NCBI GenBank assembly: GCA_000413015.1
Contig: KE332516.1
Span: forward strand, 248,001 to 312,000
Source of the DNA: Treponema socranskii subsp. paredis ATCC 35535
GTDB lineage: Bacteria > Spirochaetota > Spirochaetia > Treponematales > Treponemataceae
Direction: 5' to 3'
DNA: 64,000 bases
Positions 54,097 to 63,631 of this stretch are shown piece after piece (position 1 is the stretch's first letter; every line of letters begins with the position of its first letter). The position numbers and the translations under genes are program-made. The notes under the pieces were generated by a model. That model saw only the letters and a list, made by a program, of their open reading frames with translations, was not told the origin of the DNA and did no database searches.

Positions 54097-54861
54097 CTAA
54101 TATGTAAGTCCTTTAATTTGCAATCCCAATTCATGGGCAAACCATTTTGCATCATAACCTTCGTTATCAACAATATTTATATCAGCCCCATGTTCTATCA
54201 GATATTCACTTATTTCAATATATTTCAAATAAACGGAATAAAACAATGCTGTATCACCATTATTATCAATATTATTAATATTGATTCCTTTTTCTATAAG
54301 AAGCCGTACACAGTCCATATTTCCGGAATAAACATCCCCTGTTAAAGCATTTTCTTTATCATCATTTAATTGATTAATATTTTTGACTTTATTTACAATC
54401 CAATTCAGAATATCAATATCACCTGATCTTGCTGCATACCATAAAACTGTTTCGCCATTTATAGACTTTGCATTCACATCAAGACCGTATTTTAGTAATA
54501 ATCTTAATGCGTCTTTCTTTTCATTTACAATCATTGCGGCAAATAAATAATTATTAATAGAGGGGACTATAATATTCACATTAGCACCTTTTTTCAACAA
54601 AAATTCGGCAACATCATAGTGATTGTAATATAAAGAAACTTCTAAAGGGTTTATCATAAACAACCCTTCAACCCCGTATTGCTCAACCGATCGGGGACCG
54701 AATTTCTTATAATATCTTTTTACCCCTGCCAAATCGCCGTTTTCAAGATACTTTGAATATTCGGCAAAATCTTCTAATGTAGGAAATTCTTCCTTACAGG
54801 AAACAACCGATAAGACCGATACTATAATCGATATATATAAAACTATTCTTTTTATACTCAT
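54097..54861 (-). CDS. ankyrin-repeat lipoprotein
   Basis: 254 residues. The lipobox LSVVSC follows a short signal. About six ankyrin repeats fill residues 60-245 (for example ETVLWYAARSGDIDILNWIV, DTALFYSVYLKYIEISEYLIEHGADINIV). Ankyrin proteins are common immunity or adaptor partners of bacterial toxins, and the next sequence downstream is a toxin-module remnant. AT-rich; no clear ribosome-binding site. Confidence 0.82.
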   Translation of the reverse strand: MSIKRIVLYISIIVSVLSVVSCKEEFPTLEDFAEYSKYLENGDLAGVKRYYKKFGPRSVEQYGVEGLFMINPLEVSLYYNHYDVAEFLLKKGANVNIIVPSINNYLFAAMIVNEKKDALRLLLKYGLDVNAKSINGETVLWYAARSGDIDILNWIVNKVKNINQLNDDKENALTGDVYSGNMDCVRLLIEKGININNIDNNGDTALFYSVYLKYIEISEYLIEHGADINIVDNEGYDAKWFAHELGLQIKGLTY

Positions 54862-54917
54862 TTATCCATGCCAATCTTGATTCCCACCAGCAAAAATCAT
54901 TCCATCGCTTTATTATC

Positions 54918-55030
54918 TTATCTCTTTTTTTCCGTATAAAAGCGAACATAATTCTCCAACAAATATTCCCGATAGGTTTCTTTATATCCTTTCGAAACGG
55001 CATACTTACGGACTGTCGGAATATGAATCA
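54918..55030 (-). pseudogene. possible C-terminal gene fragment
   Basis: An open stretch of about 40 codons with no ATG, GTG or TTG start near its beginning. It reads KYAVSKGYKETYREYLLENY and ends EKKR before TAA. The amino-acid mix looks protein-like and it lies at the edge of the AT-rich block, so it may be the tail of a deleted gene. Weak evidence. Confidence 0.25.
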
Positions 55031-55118
55031 GTATACTCGTACTTTAATAAAAAGCAATCCGCACAAACCTCCGCCATCCGCGTACGGGTACTCGCCTCTC
55101 GTCCTAATAATAAAGCGC

Positions 55119-55147
55119 TGGACAAATGCACAAAAGCGCTGTACAGT
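55119..55147 (+). promoter_or_regulatory. promoter of the MATE gene with repeated AAAGCGCTG
   Basis: TGGACA (55119-55124), 17 bases, TACAGT (55142-55147), seven bases before the ATG at 55155. Direct repeats AAAGCGCTG at 55112-55120 and 55133-55141 are 21 bases apart, two helical turns, and overlap both promoter boxes. Confidence 0.5.
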
Positions 55148-55154
55148 AAAAGCC

Positions 55155-56522
55155 ATGACGCGCGACGGCAACAACGGCACATCCGCTTCCATTCTCACAG
55201 GATCCGTATGGCGTTCACTCCTTTCCTTTTTTTTCCCCATTCTACTCGGTACCTTTTTTCAGCAGCTGTACAATACGGTCGATGCCGTCATCGTCGGGCA
55301 ATTTCTCGGCAAAGCAGCCCTTGCCGCCGTAAGCGGGGGAAGCGGCGTCTACGTCAATCTCCTCGTCGGATTTTTTCTCGGAGTATCGAGCGGCGCAACG
55401 ATCATAATCTCTCAATTCTACGGAGCAAAGCGCGAACGGGAGCTCTGCCGAGCCGTACACACCGCTATGGCGATGTCGATATGGGCGGGCATCTTTATGT
55501 CCGCCGCAGGTTTTTTTGCATCCGCTCCCGCGATGAAAGCGATATCTACGCCGAGCGATATCTTTGCGCCTTCGGTAATCTATCTGCAAATCTATTTTAT
55601 CGGAGCCCTTCCGATGTTCGTCTATAACGTCGGATCGGGTATTTTGCGCGCGCTCGGCGACAGCAAAAGCCCTTTTATCATTCTCGTTGCGGGCTGTATC
55701 GTAAACATCTTTCTCGATCTGCTTTTCGTCGCGGTCTTCCGCTTAGGCGTTGCGGGTGCGGCGTGGGCGACCGTTATTTCGGAAATCATCTGCACTGTTT
55801 TGACGCTCGTAAAACTCATGCGGGAGCCGAACCGCTATGCCCGCCTCGTCATCCGAAAAATCCGTTTTACGCCGCACCTCCTTTCACGCATGAGTGCGAT
55901 AGGACTTCCTGCGGGCATTCAAGCTTCGCTTTATACCGTTTCAAATTTAATAATTCAATCGAATATCAATTCGTTCGGAACGGACGCAGCAGCGGCATGG
56001 GCGGCATACGGCAGGCTTGATTCCGTCTTTTGGATGACCGTAAGCTCCTTCGGTATTGCAATCACAACCTTTGCCGGTCAAAACTACGGGGCGCGCAAAA
56101 TCGGCCGCATGAAAAATGCGACGATACAGGGACTCGGTATGGCGGGAGCCGCCGCCCTCTTTTATACGCTGATTTTTTATCTTTTCGGACAATATTTCTT
56201 TTTGCTCTTTACGCACGACCAAGCGGTAATCGAACAGGGAAAATCGCTGCTGCATTTTTTGCCGCTCTTTTTTATCGCCTACGTTCCGATCGAAATACTT
56301 TCCGGCACGATCCGCAGTACGGGCGAAACGTTCAAGCCTATGATCATAACGATGCTCGGCGTATGCGTGCTGCGCGTCGCGTGGATTTTCACAGCCGTTC
56401 CGCTGCACAATACGCTTCTAACCGTCGTCGCCTGTTATCCGATCACGTGGACTGCAACCGCCGCCGCTTTTTTTATCTACTACTGCAGAGGAAAATGGCT
56501 TATCGGCAAGGCTACGGATTAA
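55155..56522 (+). CDS. MATE-family efflux transporter
   Basis: 455 residues with twelve membrane helices in two homologous halves. The family start (FFFPILLGTFFQQLYNTVDAVIVGQFLG, GGSGVYVNLLVGFFLGVSSG) and mid-protein IGLPAGIQASLYTVSNLIIQ are typical of the DinF/NorM group that exports cationic compounds using Na+ or H+. The frame is open 44 codons further upstream, but the promoter lies there. It is convergent with gph, eight bases apart. Confidence 0.92.
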   Translation: MTRDGNNGTSASILTGSVWRSLLSFFFPILLGTFFQQLYNTVDAVIVGQFLGKAALAAVSGGSGVYVNLLVGFFLGVSSGATIIISQFYGAKRERELCRAVHTAMAMSIWAGIFMSAAGFFASAPAMKAISTPSDIFAPSVIYLQIYFIGALPMFVYNVGSGILRALGDSKSPFIILVAGCIVNIFLDLLFVAVFRLGVAGAAWATVISEIICTVLTLVKLMREPNRYARLVIRKIRFTPHLLSRMSAIGLPAGIQASLYTVSNLIIQSNINSFGTDAAAAWAAYGRLDSVFWMTVSSFGIAITTFAGQNYGARKIGRMKNATIQGLGMAGAAALFYTLIFYLFGQYFFLLFTHDQAVIEQGKSLLHFLPLFFIAYVPIEILSGTIRSTGETFKPMIITMLGVCVLRVAWIFTAVPLHNTLLTVVACYPITWTATAAAFFIYYCRGKWLIGKATD

Positions 56523-56529
56523 ACGCGCG

Positions 56530-57189
56530 TCATGCACCGACGGCAGCCGACAGCTCTTTTGCGTTATTGACGATTTTTTGCGCTCCGTGTTCGGCAAGGA
56601 ATCCGAGGTCTTTAAAACCCCACGAAACGCTGATGCACGGGATGCCCGCATTTTTTGCAGTTTCTATATCGACTTCGGAATCTCCGACATACACGCAGTC
56701 TTTTTTTTCAGCTCCGATTTTTTTAATAATTTCAAACACCGAATCGGGCGCGGGCTTCGTTTTGATACCCTCTCTCGTTCCGACGGCGGCATCGAAGAGG
56801 CGCGGAAAATACATTTCGGCGAGAATCCGCACGGCTTCATCCGGCTTATTCGAAACGACGGCGGTCTTTATGCCGGACTCGCGCAGAGATGCGAGCAGTT
56901 CGGGAATGCCGTCGTAGGGTTTTGTCGCATCGGCGCAGTGAGCTTTATAACGGGCGTTATAATCTTCAAATACTTTATCGAAAAGGGCATCCGCCGTACC
57001 TTCGGGCACTGCGCGCCGAATCAATTTTACCGCACCGTTTCCGACAAAGCGCCGCACTTCTTCGCGCGTCCGTTTCGGAAGACCGTTCGCTTCGAGAGCG
57101 TAGTTTACGCTTGATACCAAATCGTCGAGCGTGTCGAGGATCGTGCCGTCCATATCGAAGATAACCGCTTTATAATGCAATCCGCTCAT
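56530..57189 (-). CDS. gph: HAD-family phosphatase, phosphoglycolate phosphatase type
   Basis: 219 residues. HAD motif I is FDMDGTILDT, motif II VVSNKP, motif III a lysine before PAPDSVFEII, and motif IV GDSEVDIETAKNAG, with the four-helix cap typical of Gph/PGMB. It probably clears 2-phosphoglycolate from DNA repair, though related sugar-phosphate substrates are possible. It follows leuS by 48 bases on the same strand. Confidence 0.87.
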   Translation of the reverse strand: MSGLHYKAVIFDMDGTILDTLDDLVSSVNYALEANGLPKRTREEVRRFVGNGAVKLIRRAVPEGTADALFDKVFEDYNARYKAHCADATKPYDGIPELLASLRESGIKTAVVSNKPDEAVRILAEMYFPRLFDAAVGTREGIKTKPAPDSVFEIIKKIGAEKKDCVYVGDSEVDIETAKNAGIPCISVSWGFKDLGFLAEHGAQKIVNNAKELSAAVGA

Positions 57190-57237
57190 CGCTTTACGCC
57201 CCTTATCGCCGTGTTCCGAAATATACCCGCCGCCGAA

Positions 57238-59901
57238 TCACTGTACGACGATATTGACGAGTTTATCCGGCACGATAATCATCTTAATAATTTTTTTGCC
57301 GTCGATGTGCTTTGCCGCGCTTTTCTCCGCAAGCGCCCTCTTTTCAAGTTCGTCTTTCGGCGTACCGCTTGCCGCTTGAAAGGTCGCGCGGAGTTTTCCG
57401 TTTACCATAACGGCTATCGTTTTCGTATCGTCGGCACAATATTTTTCGTCGATCGCGGGCCAGGTTTCATATGCGACCGTCCCGTCATGACCGAGTTTTT
57501 GCCACAGCTCTTCGCCCAAATGCGGCGCGTAGCACGAAAGCATTTTGACAAAGCCTTCCCACATGACTTTCGGCACGACGGAAAGCTTCGACACTTCGTT
57601 GATAAAAATCATCATCTGACTGATCGCCGTATTGAACGAAAGGCTTGCCGTATCGTCGCTCACTTTTTTTACCGTCTGCGCATAGGTTTTCCGCGCAGAT
57701 GCAAGAGAAGCGTCGGCGAGTGTGCCGAAGATATCGATATCGCCTATTTCCTTTTCGCTCACGTTCCACACTTTTTCGAGAAAGCGGTTTATGCCGACAA
57801 TGCCCTGAGTGTTCCACGGCTTCGACATTGTCAGCGGCCCCATAAACATTTCGTACATGCGTACGCTGTCCGCGCCGTAGAGCTTTATCTCTTCGTCGGG
57901 ATTTACGACGTTTTTCAGCGACTTGCTCATCTTTGCAACGACGCGTTCGAGTTTTTCACCCGTCGCTTTTTCGATATAGACGCCGTCTTTTTCTTCGACC
58001 ATGTCGGTCGGCACGAGGGTTTTATTTTTGCGCTCGTATGCAAACGACGTGATCATCCCCTGATTGACTAGACGGCGGAAGGGTTCTTTCGTAGACACGG
58101 CTCCGATATCGTAGAGGACTTTGTGCCAAAAGCGCGCGTACAAAAGGTGAAGCACCGCATGCTCGGCGCCGCCGACATAGAGATCGACCGGCATCCAGTA
58201 TTTTTCTTTTTCGGGAGCGCAAAAACGTTCGCCGTTGTGCGGGTCGAGATAGCGCAGATAATACCAGCAGCTTCCCGCCCACTGCGGCATCGTGTTCGTT
58301 TCGCGTTTCGCTTTTCCGCCGCACTTGGGGCACGTGCAGTTCACCCACTCGTCGATTCCCGCAAGCGGACTTTCCCCCGTGCCCGTCGGCTGATAGGTTT
58401 TTACATCGGGCAGCACGAGGGGCAAATCCTTTTCGTCGACGGGAACGACGCCGCAGGCAGGGCAATGCACGAGCGGGATCGGCTCGCCCCAATAGCGCTG
58501 ACGGCTGAAAATCCAATCGCGCAGTTTGTAATTTACCGCTTCTTTTCCGATGCCTTTTTCGGAAAGATACGCTATCATGTCTTTGATCGTCTGTTTCGTA
58601 GCCGTTCCCGTAAAGGAACCGCTGTTGATCGAATACCCGTCCGCACTCGTGCACGCATCGGCGACGTTGAAGATTTCGGGATGCGCTTCGGCAAGATTTC
58701 GATATGCCGCCTCGTCTTTTGCGGCGTTCAATAAAATCGCCTGTCCCGCTTTTTCGTCTCCGCCGCCGAGAGAAGCGACTTCTTCTTTCGACGCGACGAC
58801 TTTTACGATCGGCAAATCGAATTTTTTCGCAAAGTCCCAGTCGCGCTCATCGTGCGCGGGAACGGCCATAATCGCACCGGTGCCGTACGAAATGAGTACG
58901 TAGTCTGAAATCCAAATCGGGATCTCGCGTCCGTTTACGGGGTCTATCGCATAGCTTCCGGTAAACACGCCCGTTTTATCTTTTGCCAAATCGGTGCGCT
59001 CGAGGTCGGATTTTTTTGCGGCGCTTTCGACGTATGCGGAGACGGCTTCTTTTTGTTCGGCGGTCGTAAGCTTTGAAACGAGCGGGTGTTCGGGCGCGAT
59101 AACCATGTACGTCGCTCCGAAAAGCGTGTCAGCCCGCGTCGTGTAAACCGTGAGCTTATCTCCGCTCGCTTTACCGTCTTTGCCTCTGACGGCGAAATCG
59201 ACTTCTCCTCCCGTCGATCGTCCGATCCAATTTTCCTGCATGAGCTTGACGCTTTCAGGCCAATCGAGTTCGTCCAAATCTTCGAGCAATCTGTCGGCAT
59301 ACGCGGTGATCTTTAAAACCCACTGCCGGATCGTTTTGCGCGTAACGGGAGAACCGCAGCGTTCGCATTTTCCTTCTTTGACTTCTTCGTTTGCGAGTCC
59401 CGTTTTACAGCTCGGACACCAGTTTATCGGAGAATCCGTTTCATAAGCGAGACCGCGCTTGTACAGCTGTAAAAAAATCCACTGCGTCCATTTATAATAA
59501 CTTTCTTTGCACGTGATGACGCACCTGTCCCAATCGTAGGAAAAACCGAGCGCTTTGATCTGCTGCGTAAAGTGTTCGATGTTCGCCATCGTCGAATCCG
59601 CCGGATGCGTGCCCGTTTTGATCGCATAGTTTTCGGCGGGCAAACCGAATGCATCGTAGCCCATCGGATGCAAAACGTTGTATCCGTTCATGCGGAGATA
59701 GCGGCAGTAGATATCGGTCGCCGTATAGCCTTCCGGGTGTCCGACGTGCAAGCCCGCGCCGCTCGGATACGGAAACATATCGAGAACGTAACACCGCTTT
59801 TCTTTCGGCACCGATTCGTCTTCCGTCGTTTTGAACGTTTTATTTTTTTCCCAATATTTTTGCCACTTCGGTTCAATCGATTCAAAAGGATATTTCGACA
59901 T
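57238..59901 (-). CDS. leuS: leucyl-tRNA synthetase
   Basis: 887 residues. Class I signature [12 protein letters not shown], zinc-like CPSCKTG/CERCGSP, the CP1 editing domain with [20 protein letters not shown] and the conserved aspartate in [10 protein letters not shown], and [18 protein letters not shown] at 59901 has GGAG seven bases upstream. The transcript from the promoter at 60042-60070 has a leader of about 135 bases with a hairpin and T run, suggesting attenuation. Confidence 0.97.
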   Translation of the reverse strand: MSKYPFESIEPKWQKYWEKNKTFKTTEDESVPKEKRCYVLDMFPYPSGAGLHVGHPEGYTATDIYCRYLRMNGYNVLHPMGYDAFGLPAENYAIKTGTHPADSTMANIEHFTQQIKALGFSYDWDRCVITCKESYYKWTQWIFLQLYKRGLAYETDSPINWCPSCKTGLANEEVKEGKCERCGSPVTRKTIRQWVLKITAYADRLLEDLDELDWPESVKLMQENWIGRSTGGEVDFAVRGKDGKASGDKLTVYTTRADTLFGATYMVIAPEHPLVSKLTTAEQKEAVSAYVESAAKKSDLERTDLAKDKTGVFTGSYAIDPVNGREIPIWISDYVLISYGTGAIMAVPAHDERDWDFAKKFDLPIVKVVASKEEVASLGGGDEKAGQAILLNAAKDEAAYRNLAEAHPEIFNVADACTSADGYSINSGSFTGTATKQTIKDMIAYLSEKGIGKEAVNYKLRDWIFSRQRYWGEPIPLVHCPACGVVPVDEKDLPLVLPDVKTYQPTGTGESPLAGIDEWVNCTCPKCGGKAKRETNTMPQWAGSCWYYLRYLDPHNGERFCAPEKEKYWMPVDLYVGGAEHAVLHLLYARFWHKVLYDIGAVSTKEPFRRLVNQGMITSFAYERKNKTLVPTDMVEEKDGVYIEKATGEKLERVVAKMSKSLKNVVNPDEEIKLYGADSVRMYEMFMGPLTMSKPWNTQGIVGINRFLEKVWNVSEKEIGDIDIFGTLADASLASARKTYAQTVKKVSDDTASLSFNTAISQMMIFINEVSKLSVVPKVMWEGFVKMLSCYAPHLGEELWQKLGHDGTVAYETWPAIDEKYCADDTKTIAVMVNGKLRATFQAASGTPKDELEKRALAEKSAAKHIDGKKIIKMIIVPDKLVNIVVQ

Positions 59902-59977
59902 AGGTACTCCAATCGTTTTCGTACGCGCTGCAAGCTCTTCAGCTCACATCGGCGCATTTTATTTATTTTTGAAAATT

Positions 59978-60018
59978 AAAAAAAGACGCGCACAACGAAA
60001 AGTTCCGTAAGCCGCGCG
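59978..60018 (-). terminator. hairpin with T run in the leuS leader (possible attenuator)
   Basis: On the minus strand CGCGC (60018-60014) and GCGCG (59991-59987) close a hairpin with further inner pairs, followed by TC and seven T (59984-59978). It lies downstream of the leuS promoter, so leuS transcription must pass it. It could also end ppaC transcription or make a short RNA. Confidence 0.5.
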
Positions 60019-60041
60019 AGCGATTTTAATCGGCGTTTTTC

Positions 60042-60070
60042 ATTATACTTGCACGGAAAGACAGTGGCAA
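60042..60070 (-). promoter_or_regulatory. leuS promoter
   Basis: TTGCCA (60070-60065), 17 bases, perfect TATAAT (60047-60042). Transcription would start near 60035. Confidence 0.7.
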
Positions 60071-60095
60071 GACGGCGCAGACGCGCATTAAGCTT

Positions 60096-61751
60096 TTATA
60101 CTTCGTATGCGTGCAGCTGCTCCGTCATAAGCGGGATGAGCTGCTTTTTGCGAGACACGACGTCTTTCAAATAATACACGTTTTCTTCGAGACGCGGAAA
60201 AGTCACAAGCGGCATAAACTTTTCGTCTCCGACCAAAAACAGCAAACTCGACAGCTGCGTAATATCCGTGACGAGAAGAGCGGAAAAAAGCAATTTCCGC
60301 GAACGCTGTTCGATTTCGAGTTCTTCGATAAATTCTTTTTTGCGGTCGAGAATCTCTTTCGTATCGTCCACTTCGATTTGGCTCACCGTATAATTCACTT
60401 TGTCCTGCACATACTCTTTCATGTCCTGCGTAACGAGGTCGTGCGCGCTCCGTCCCTTGATGCGGCTTCCCGAAGCGATCACGTCTTTACCGAGCTGCTT
60501 AATATCGAGACCGGTGATATCCGAAAGATAGCTTGCCGTTTCCCGATCTTCGTCCGTCGTCGTAGTGGACTGCAATATGAGCGTGTCCGAGAGGATGCCG
60601 CACAGCAAAATGCTTGCGATTTCGCGAGGAATCGGCACTTTATATTCGCGGTAGAGATTCGTTATCAAAGTCGATGTCGAACCGACCGGCTTTGAAATAA
60701 ACATAATCGGATAATCCGTAGAAAGAGTTCCGAGCCGGTGATGATCGATCACTTCCCGTATGCGGTAATGAGCGATGCCGTCGACCGCTTGAGAAGCTTC
60801 ATTGTGATCAACCAATATCAATTCGATACCGGGCTCCTGCAGGAGGTCGTGTTCGGAAATGAGACCGACGAGTTTTTTATCGTCGTCGATAACCGGAAGA
60901 CAGCGGCACGGAGATTCCTGAATGAGCGGCCGTATCTTCGCAACGGTATCTTCCGGATGTACGGGCGGAACATCGGCGTCGGCCATAACCGAAACGGGAG
61001 CCGCATACGGAATAAGCATCGCCGTCGGGGACGTCGCATAGGGACTGATGATAACCGACACTCCCCGCTCTTCGGCTCTTTCACGCAGTTCTTTTTTCAG
61101 CGGCTTTCCGAGCGTAATGATAAGGAGCTTTACGCCCGCGTCGATCGCCGCGCTCTGTATGTCTTCCCTGTCACCGGTAATGACAACGGCATTTTCGCTG
61201 TTGTGTTCGGAAAGCGTATCCGAAAAAGTTTCAAGAGACGCCGCACCGACGAGTACCGACGCTTTGAACACGTCGTTTTCGTTTTTGACGATAACCGGCT
61301 GCGCGTGTATCGTATGCGCGATGAGCGCAATGCTCGTCGGCAAAGCGGTTTTATATTCCGGATCCAAAACGGAAAGCACGTTTTGCGCAAATATATTGTA
61401 ATGGAGCATTGCCATATACGCGCCCTTTTCGTCGACGACCGGCAGCACGCGGCTTTCGAGTCTGTCCATAACGCTGATGGCATCCCACACCGATTCGTCT
61501 TCGCCGACCGCATCGCACGAACCGCTCATAAAATACGCAACTTTCGGAACGACGTTCGAAATATATTTCGGATACGGTACTTTAAAACGGTTGAATACGT
61601 ATTCCGTCTGCGGAGAAAAATGCCCCGCACGGCACGCGATATAATTCTTTTTGCCGAGCAGCTGCTTTAATCGCGCGTACGCGGCAGCCGCAACGGCGCA
61701 ATCCGTGTCGGGATTTTTATGCCCGATAATATAAACGGTCTTTTCTTTCAT
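60096..61751 (-). CDS. ppaC: manganese-dependent inorganic pyrophosphatase with CBS and DRTGG domains
   Basis: 551 residues. The DHH-type catalytic parts are split by a regulatory insert: GHKNPDTDC at the N-terminus, then CBS (VWDAISVMDRLESRVLPVVD), DRTGG-like and second CBS (ESPCRCLPVIDDDKKLVGLIS) to about residue 310, then LVDHNE, IDHHRLG and the DHHA2 end. In Moorella and clostridial relatives AMP/ADP inhibit and diadenosine polyphosphates activate through this insert. The ATG at 61751 has no ribosome-binding site. Confidence 0.95.
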   Translation of the reverse strand: MKEKTVYIIGHKNPDTDCAVAAAAYARLKQLLGKKNYIACRAGHFSPQTEYVFNRFKVPYPKYISNVVPKVAYFMSGSCDAVGEDESVWDAISVMDRLESRVLPVVDEKGAYMAMLHYNIFAQNVLSVLDPEYKTALPTSIALIAHTIHAQPVIVKNENDVFKASVLVGAASLETFSDTLSEHNSENAVVITGDREDIQSAAIDAGVKLLIITLGKPLKKELRERAEERGVSVIISPYATSPTAMLIPYAAPVSVMADADVPPVHPEDTVAKIRPLIQESPCRCLPVIDDDKKLVGLISEHDLLQEPGIELILVDHNEASQAVDGIAHYRIREVIDHHRLGTLSTDYPIMFISKPVGSTSTLITNLYREYKVPIPREIASILLCGILSDTLILQSTTTTDEDRETASYLSDITGLDIKQLGKDVIASGSRIKGRSAHDLVTQDMKEYVQDKVNYTVSQIEVDDTKEILDRKKEFIEELEIEQRSRKLLFSALLVTDITQLSSLLFLVGDEKFMPLVTFPRLEENVYYLKDVVSRKKQLIPLMTEQLHAYEV

Positions 61752-61757
61752 AACAAT

Positions 61758-61786
61758 ATTTTCGTGCAAAACTCACCCTTTGTCAA
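61758..61786 (-). promoter_or_regulatory. promoter of ppaC
   Basis: TTGACA (61786-61781), 17 bases, a weak GAAAAT (61763-61758), then six bases to the ATG at 61751. The spacing repeats the leaderless pattern, but the -10 match is modest. Confidence 0.4.
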
Positions 61787-61912
61787 ACCGCATGTCGCAC
61801 GCACTAAGGCGGCATTTTTAAGAAAGGCACCCGCATTCGATCGACACGAGTACGCGCCGCAAGCGAGAAATGCGCCTCTCGAGTACAAAAGCCGGTAACC
61901 GCACAATGTGTA

Positions 61913-61955
61913 CAAAAAAAACGCCGATCGGGAACGGATCTCCGACCGGCGGCGT
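61913..61955 (-). terminator. intrinsic terminator of the 61962 lipoprotein gene
   Basis: ACGCCG (61921-61926) pairs with CGGCGT (61950-61955), with TCGG/CCGA inside, followed on the minus strand by a run of at least eight T. It begins seven bases beyond the stop codon. Confidence 0.8.
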
Positions 61956-61961
61956 ACGATT

Positions 61962-63494
61962 TCAATTCCAAGGGAATGGAGAAAGTGTAAGTTCTATAGG
62001 ATTCCCCGAACCTTCAAAAGTGAATATCAGAACAAGATTTTTTTCATTCTTTACATTATTCATACGGATCGATGTAATCAGCAAGCTATATTCTTTTGGT
62101 GCTTGCCCCTTTGCAATTGAAACATATTGCTTACTTGCTACAGCAAGATCTGTGAGTTCCGTTAAACCATTTACGGAAAGATAATAATCGTCCGTATTGT
62201 GGTTAGCATAATCGATCAAGTGTCGGTTTTTAAGGGCAAATCCTTCGGGAGTTTTGGCACCCAATAATTCAATATTATTGATCTTTCTCTTTAGCCATTT
62301 AGTTTTTGCAACGTCTATATTGCCGGTCTTTATAAGGCTAAATAAAAAATTCTGTTTTAGGAAGTTTTCCGATACTTTCATAAAACCTGTTTTCTCAACA
62401 TGGACGGGTTTTATAACGTACGAACCGTTATACGTTCCGTTTTTTACATCAGCAATAAACTGATTTCGTTGAATATAGTAGTCAACTTTTATTGTACCGG
62501 AATAGTCATCTGCCCCAATACCTCTATCTTTCGGTTTATCCAAAGCGTAAGATAAATCGGAATCACCGTGGACGTCTGTTATCTGAATCTGTCCGTCGGA
62601 TTTTTTATAAGTGTCTTGATATTTTTTAAATTTTGAACCCTCGCCAACATTGAATATATCGCTTGGCGTAGCATTTAAATATTTTGCACGCGCATAAACA
62701 TAAGAAGCAAATGTATTTGCCGGTACTTTAATTATTTCGTCCTTAACTTTTTCGGCAACATACTCAAATACGTCATTTTCTGTAAAATAATCATATTCAA
62801 TATTATGAAATGCCGGCCCTACAATGGTTACCGGCACTTTTTCGGTTTCTTCCGAAGCTCCTTCAGCCAATTTCTTATAAATAAGTTCATATTTTGGAGT
62901 AAGTTCTATTTTGCCGCTGTTTTCTGCAAAGTCCGCAGTAAATTTATAGGGTTCTGCAGAATTGGCAATATCTATAACTTTCCCGTTTGCAAGAGTGAAT
63001 TTTAATTCAAGATAATCTGCGATGTTTGCAGCATTCTTTAATAAATTAATAAAATTCTGCAGTTTTAAGTTATCTTCCAGTGCCGCATCAAATTTTAGTT
63101 TATCTCCCAAATTTTTTGAGAATGGTACACTGTTATAGGGGTGCGTAAATCCTTCCATCGTTATTGTGTTGGAAAATTCTTTACCGTTTTTCGTACCCTT
63201 TACTTTTACGGTAAACGTTCCCGCTTCATCGTCATATGCAATAAAGTTTCTTTCAGTAAATATAACGCCGCTTGCCGCCGGCGTGTCGTTTGCAATTTTT
63301 TTTGCCGCGGCCGAAGCTGTTATCGAGCCCTTTGTTAAGCCGAACGCCCCAAGCACATCCGCTTCGGTCAATTCATACGGATTTTGCGGAACGACGGGAT
63401 TCGTTCCGGGATTTTCCGGTTCACGGCAGCCCGCCGCAAACAGCAAAAAAATCATCACCGGTACGGCGACAGATTTCGACAGTCCTTTCATCAT
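61962..63494 (-). CDS. large lipoprotein of unknown function
   Basis: 510 residues. The lipobox FLLFAAGC is followed by a proline-rich spacer (REPENPGTNPVVPQNPYE). Residues about 40-115 (VLGAFGLTKGSITASAAAKK, TFTVKVKGTKNGKEFSNTIT) recall lipoprotein-17-like beta modules, but I am not sure. The rest is beta-rich without a known active site. It has a GAGGAG site and an ordinary leader. Probably a surface or periplasmic lipoprotein. Confidence 0.72.
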   Translation of the reverse strand: MMKGLSKSVAVPVMIFLLFAAGCREPENPGTNPVVPQNPYELTEADVLGAFGLTKGSITASAAAKKIANDTPAASGVIFTERNFIAYDDEAGTFTVKVKGTKNGKEFSNTITMEGFTHPYNSVPFSKNLGDKLKFDAALEDNLKLQNFINLLKNAANIADYLELKFTLANGKVIDIANSAEPYKFTADFAENSGKIELTPKYELIYKKLAEGASEETEKVPVTIVGPAFHNIEYDYFTENDVFEYVAEKVKDEIIKVPANTFASYVYARAKYLNATPSDIFNVGEGSKFKKYQDTYKKSDGQIQITDVHGDSDLSYALDKPKDRGIGADDYSGTIKVDYYIQRNQFIADVKNGTYNGSYVIKPVHVEKTGFMKVSENFLKQNFLFSLIKTGNIDVAKTKWLKRKINNIELLGAKTPEGFALKNRHLIDYANHNTDDYYLSVNGLTELTDLAVASKQYVSIAKGQAPKEYSLLITSIRMNNVKNEKNLVLIFTFEGSGNPIELTLSPFPWN

Positions 63495-63595
63495 AAAATC
63501 TCCTCGTTGTATTTTTGCATATAGTATTTTATTATAATTACAGTATAGTGAAAAACACAGAAAAAAACAACGTTTTGCAAAAACCGGTGTTTCGG

Positions 63596-63624
63596 TTGCC
63601 GTCCGTCCTTTTTCGTGTTAAAAT
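63596..63624 (+). promoter_or_regulatory. promoter of galK
   Basis: TTGCCG (63596-63601), 17 bases, TAAAAT (63619-63624), seven bases before the ATG at 63632. The -35 hexamer is the same as in the EamA promoter. Confidence 0.6.
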
Positions 63625-63631
63625 CGCCGCT

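Noticed and set aside
59688-59957. Frame starting [12 protein letters not shown] in the leuS leader, with several leucines, as a leader peptide
   Set aside because: It runs 89 codons into leuS without stopping, has no ribosome-binding site and lies after the T run, so it cannot control the hairpin as a classical leader peptide.
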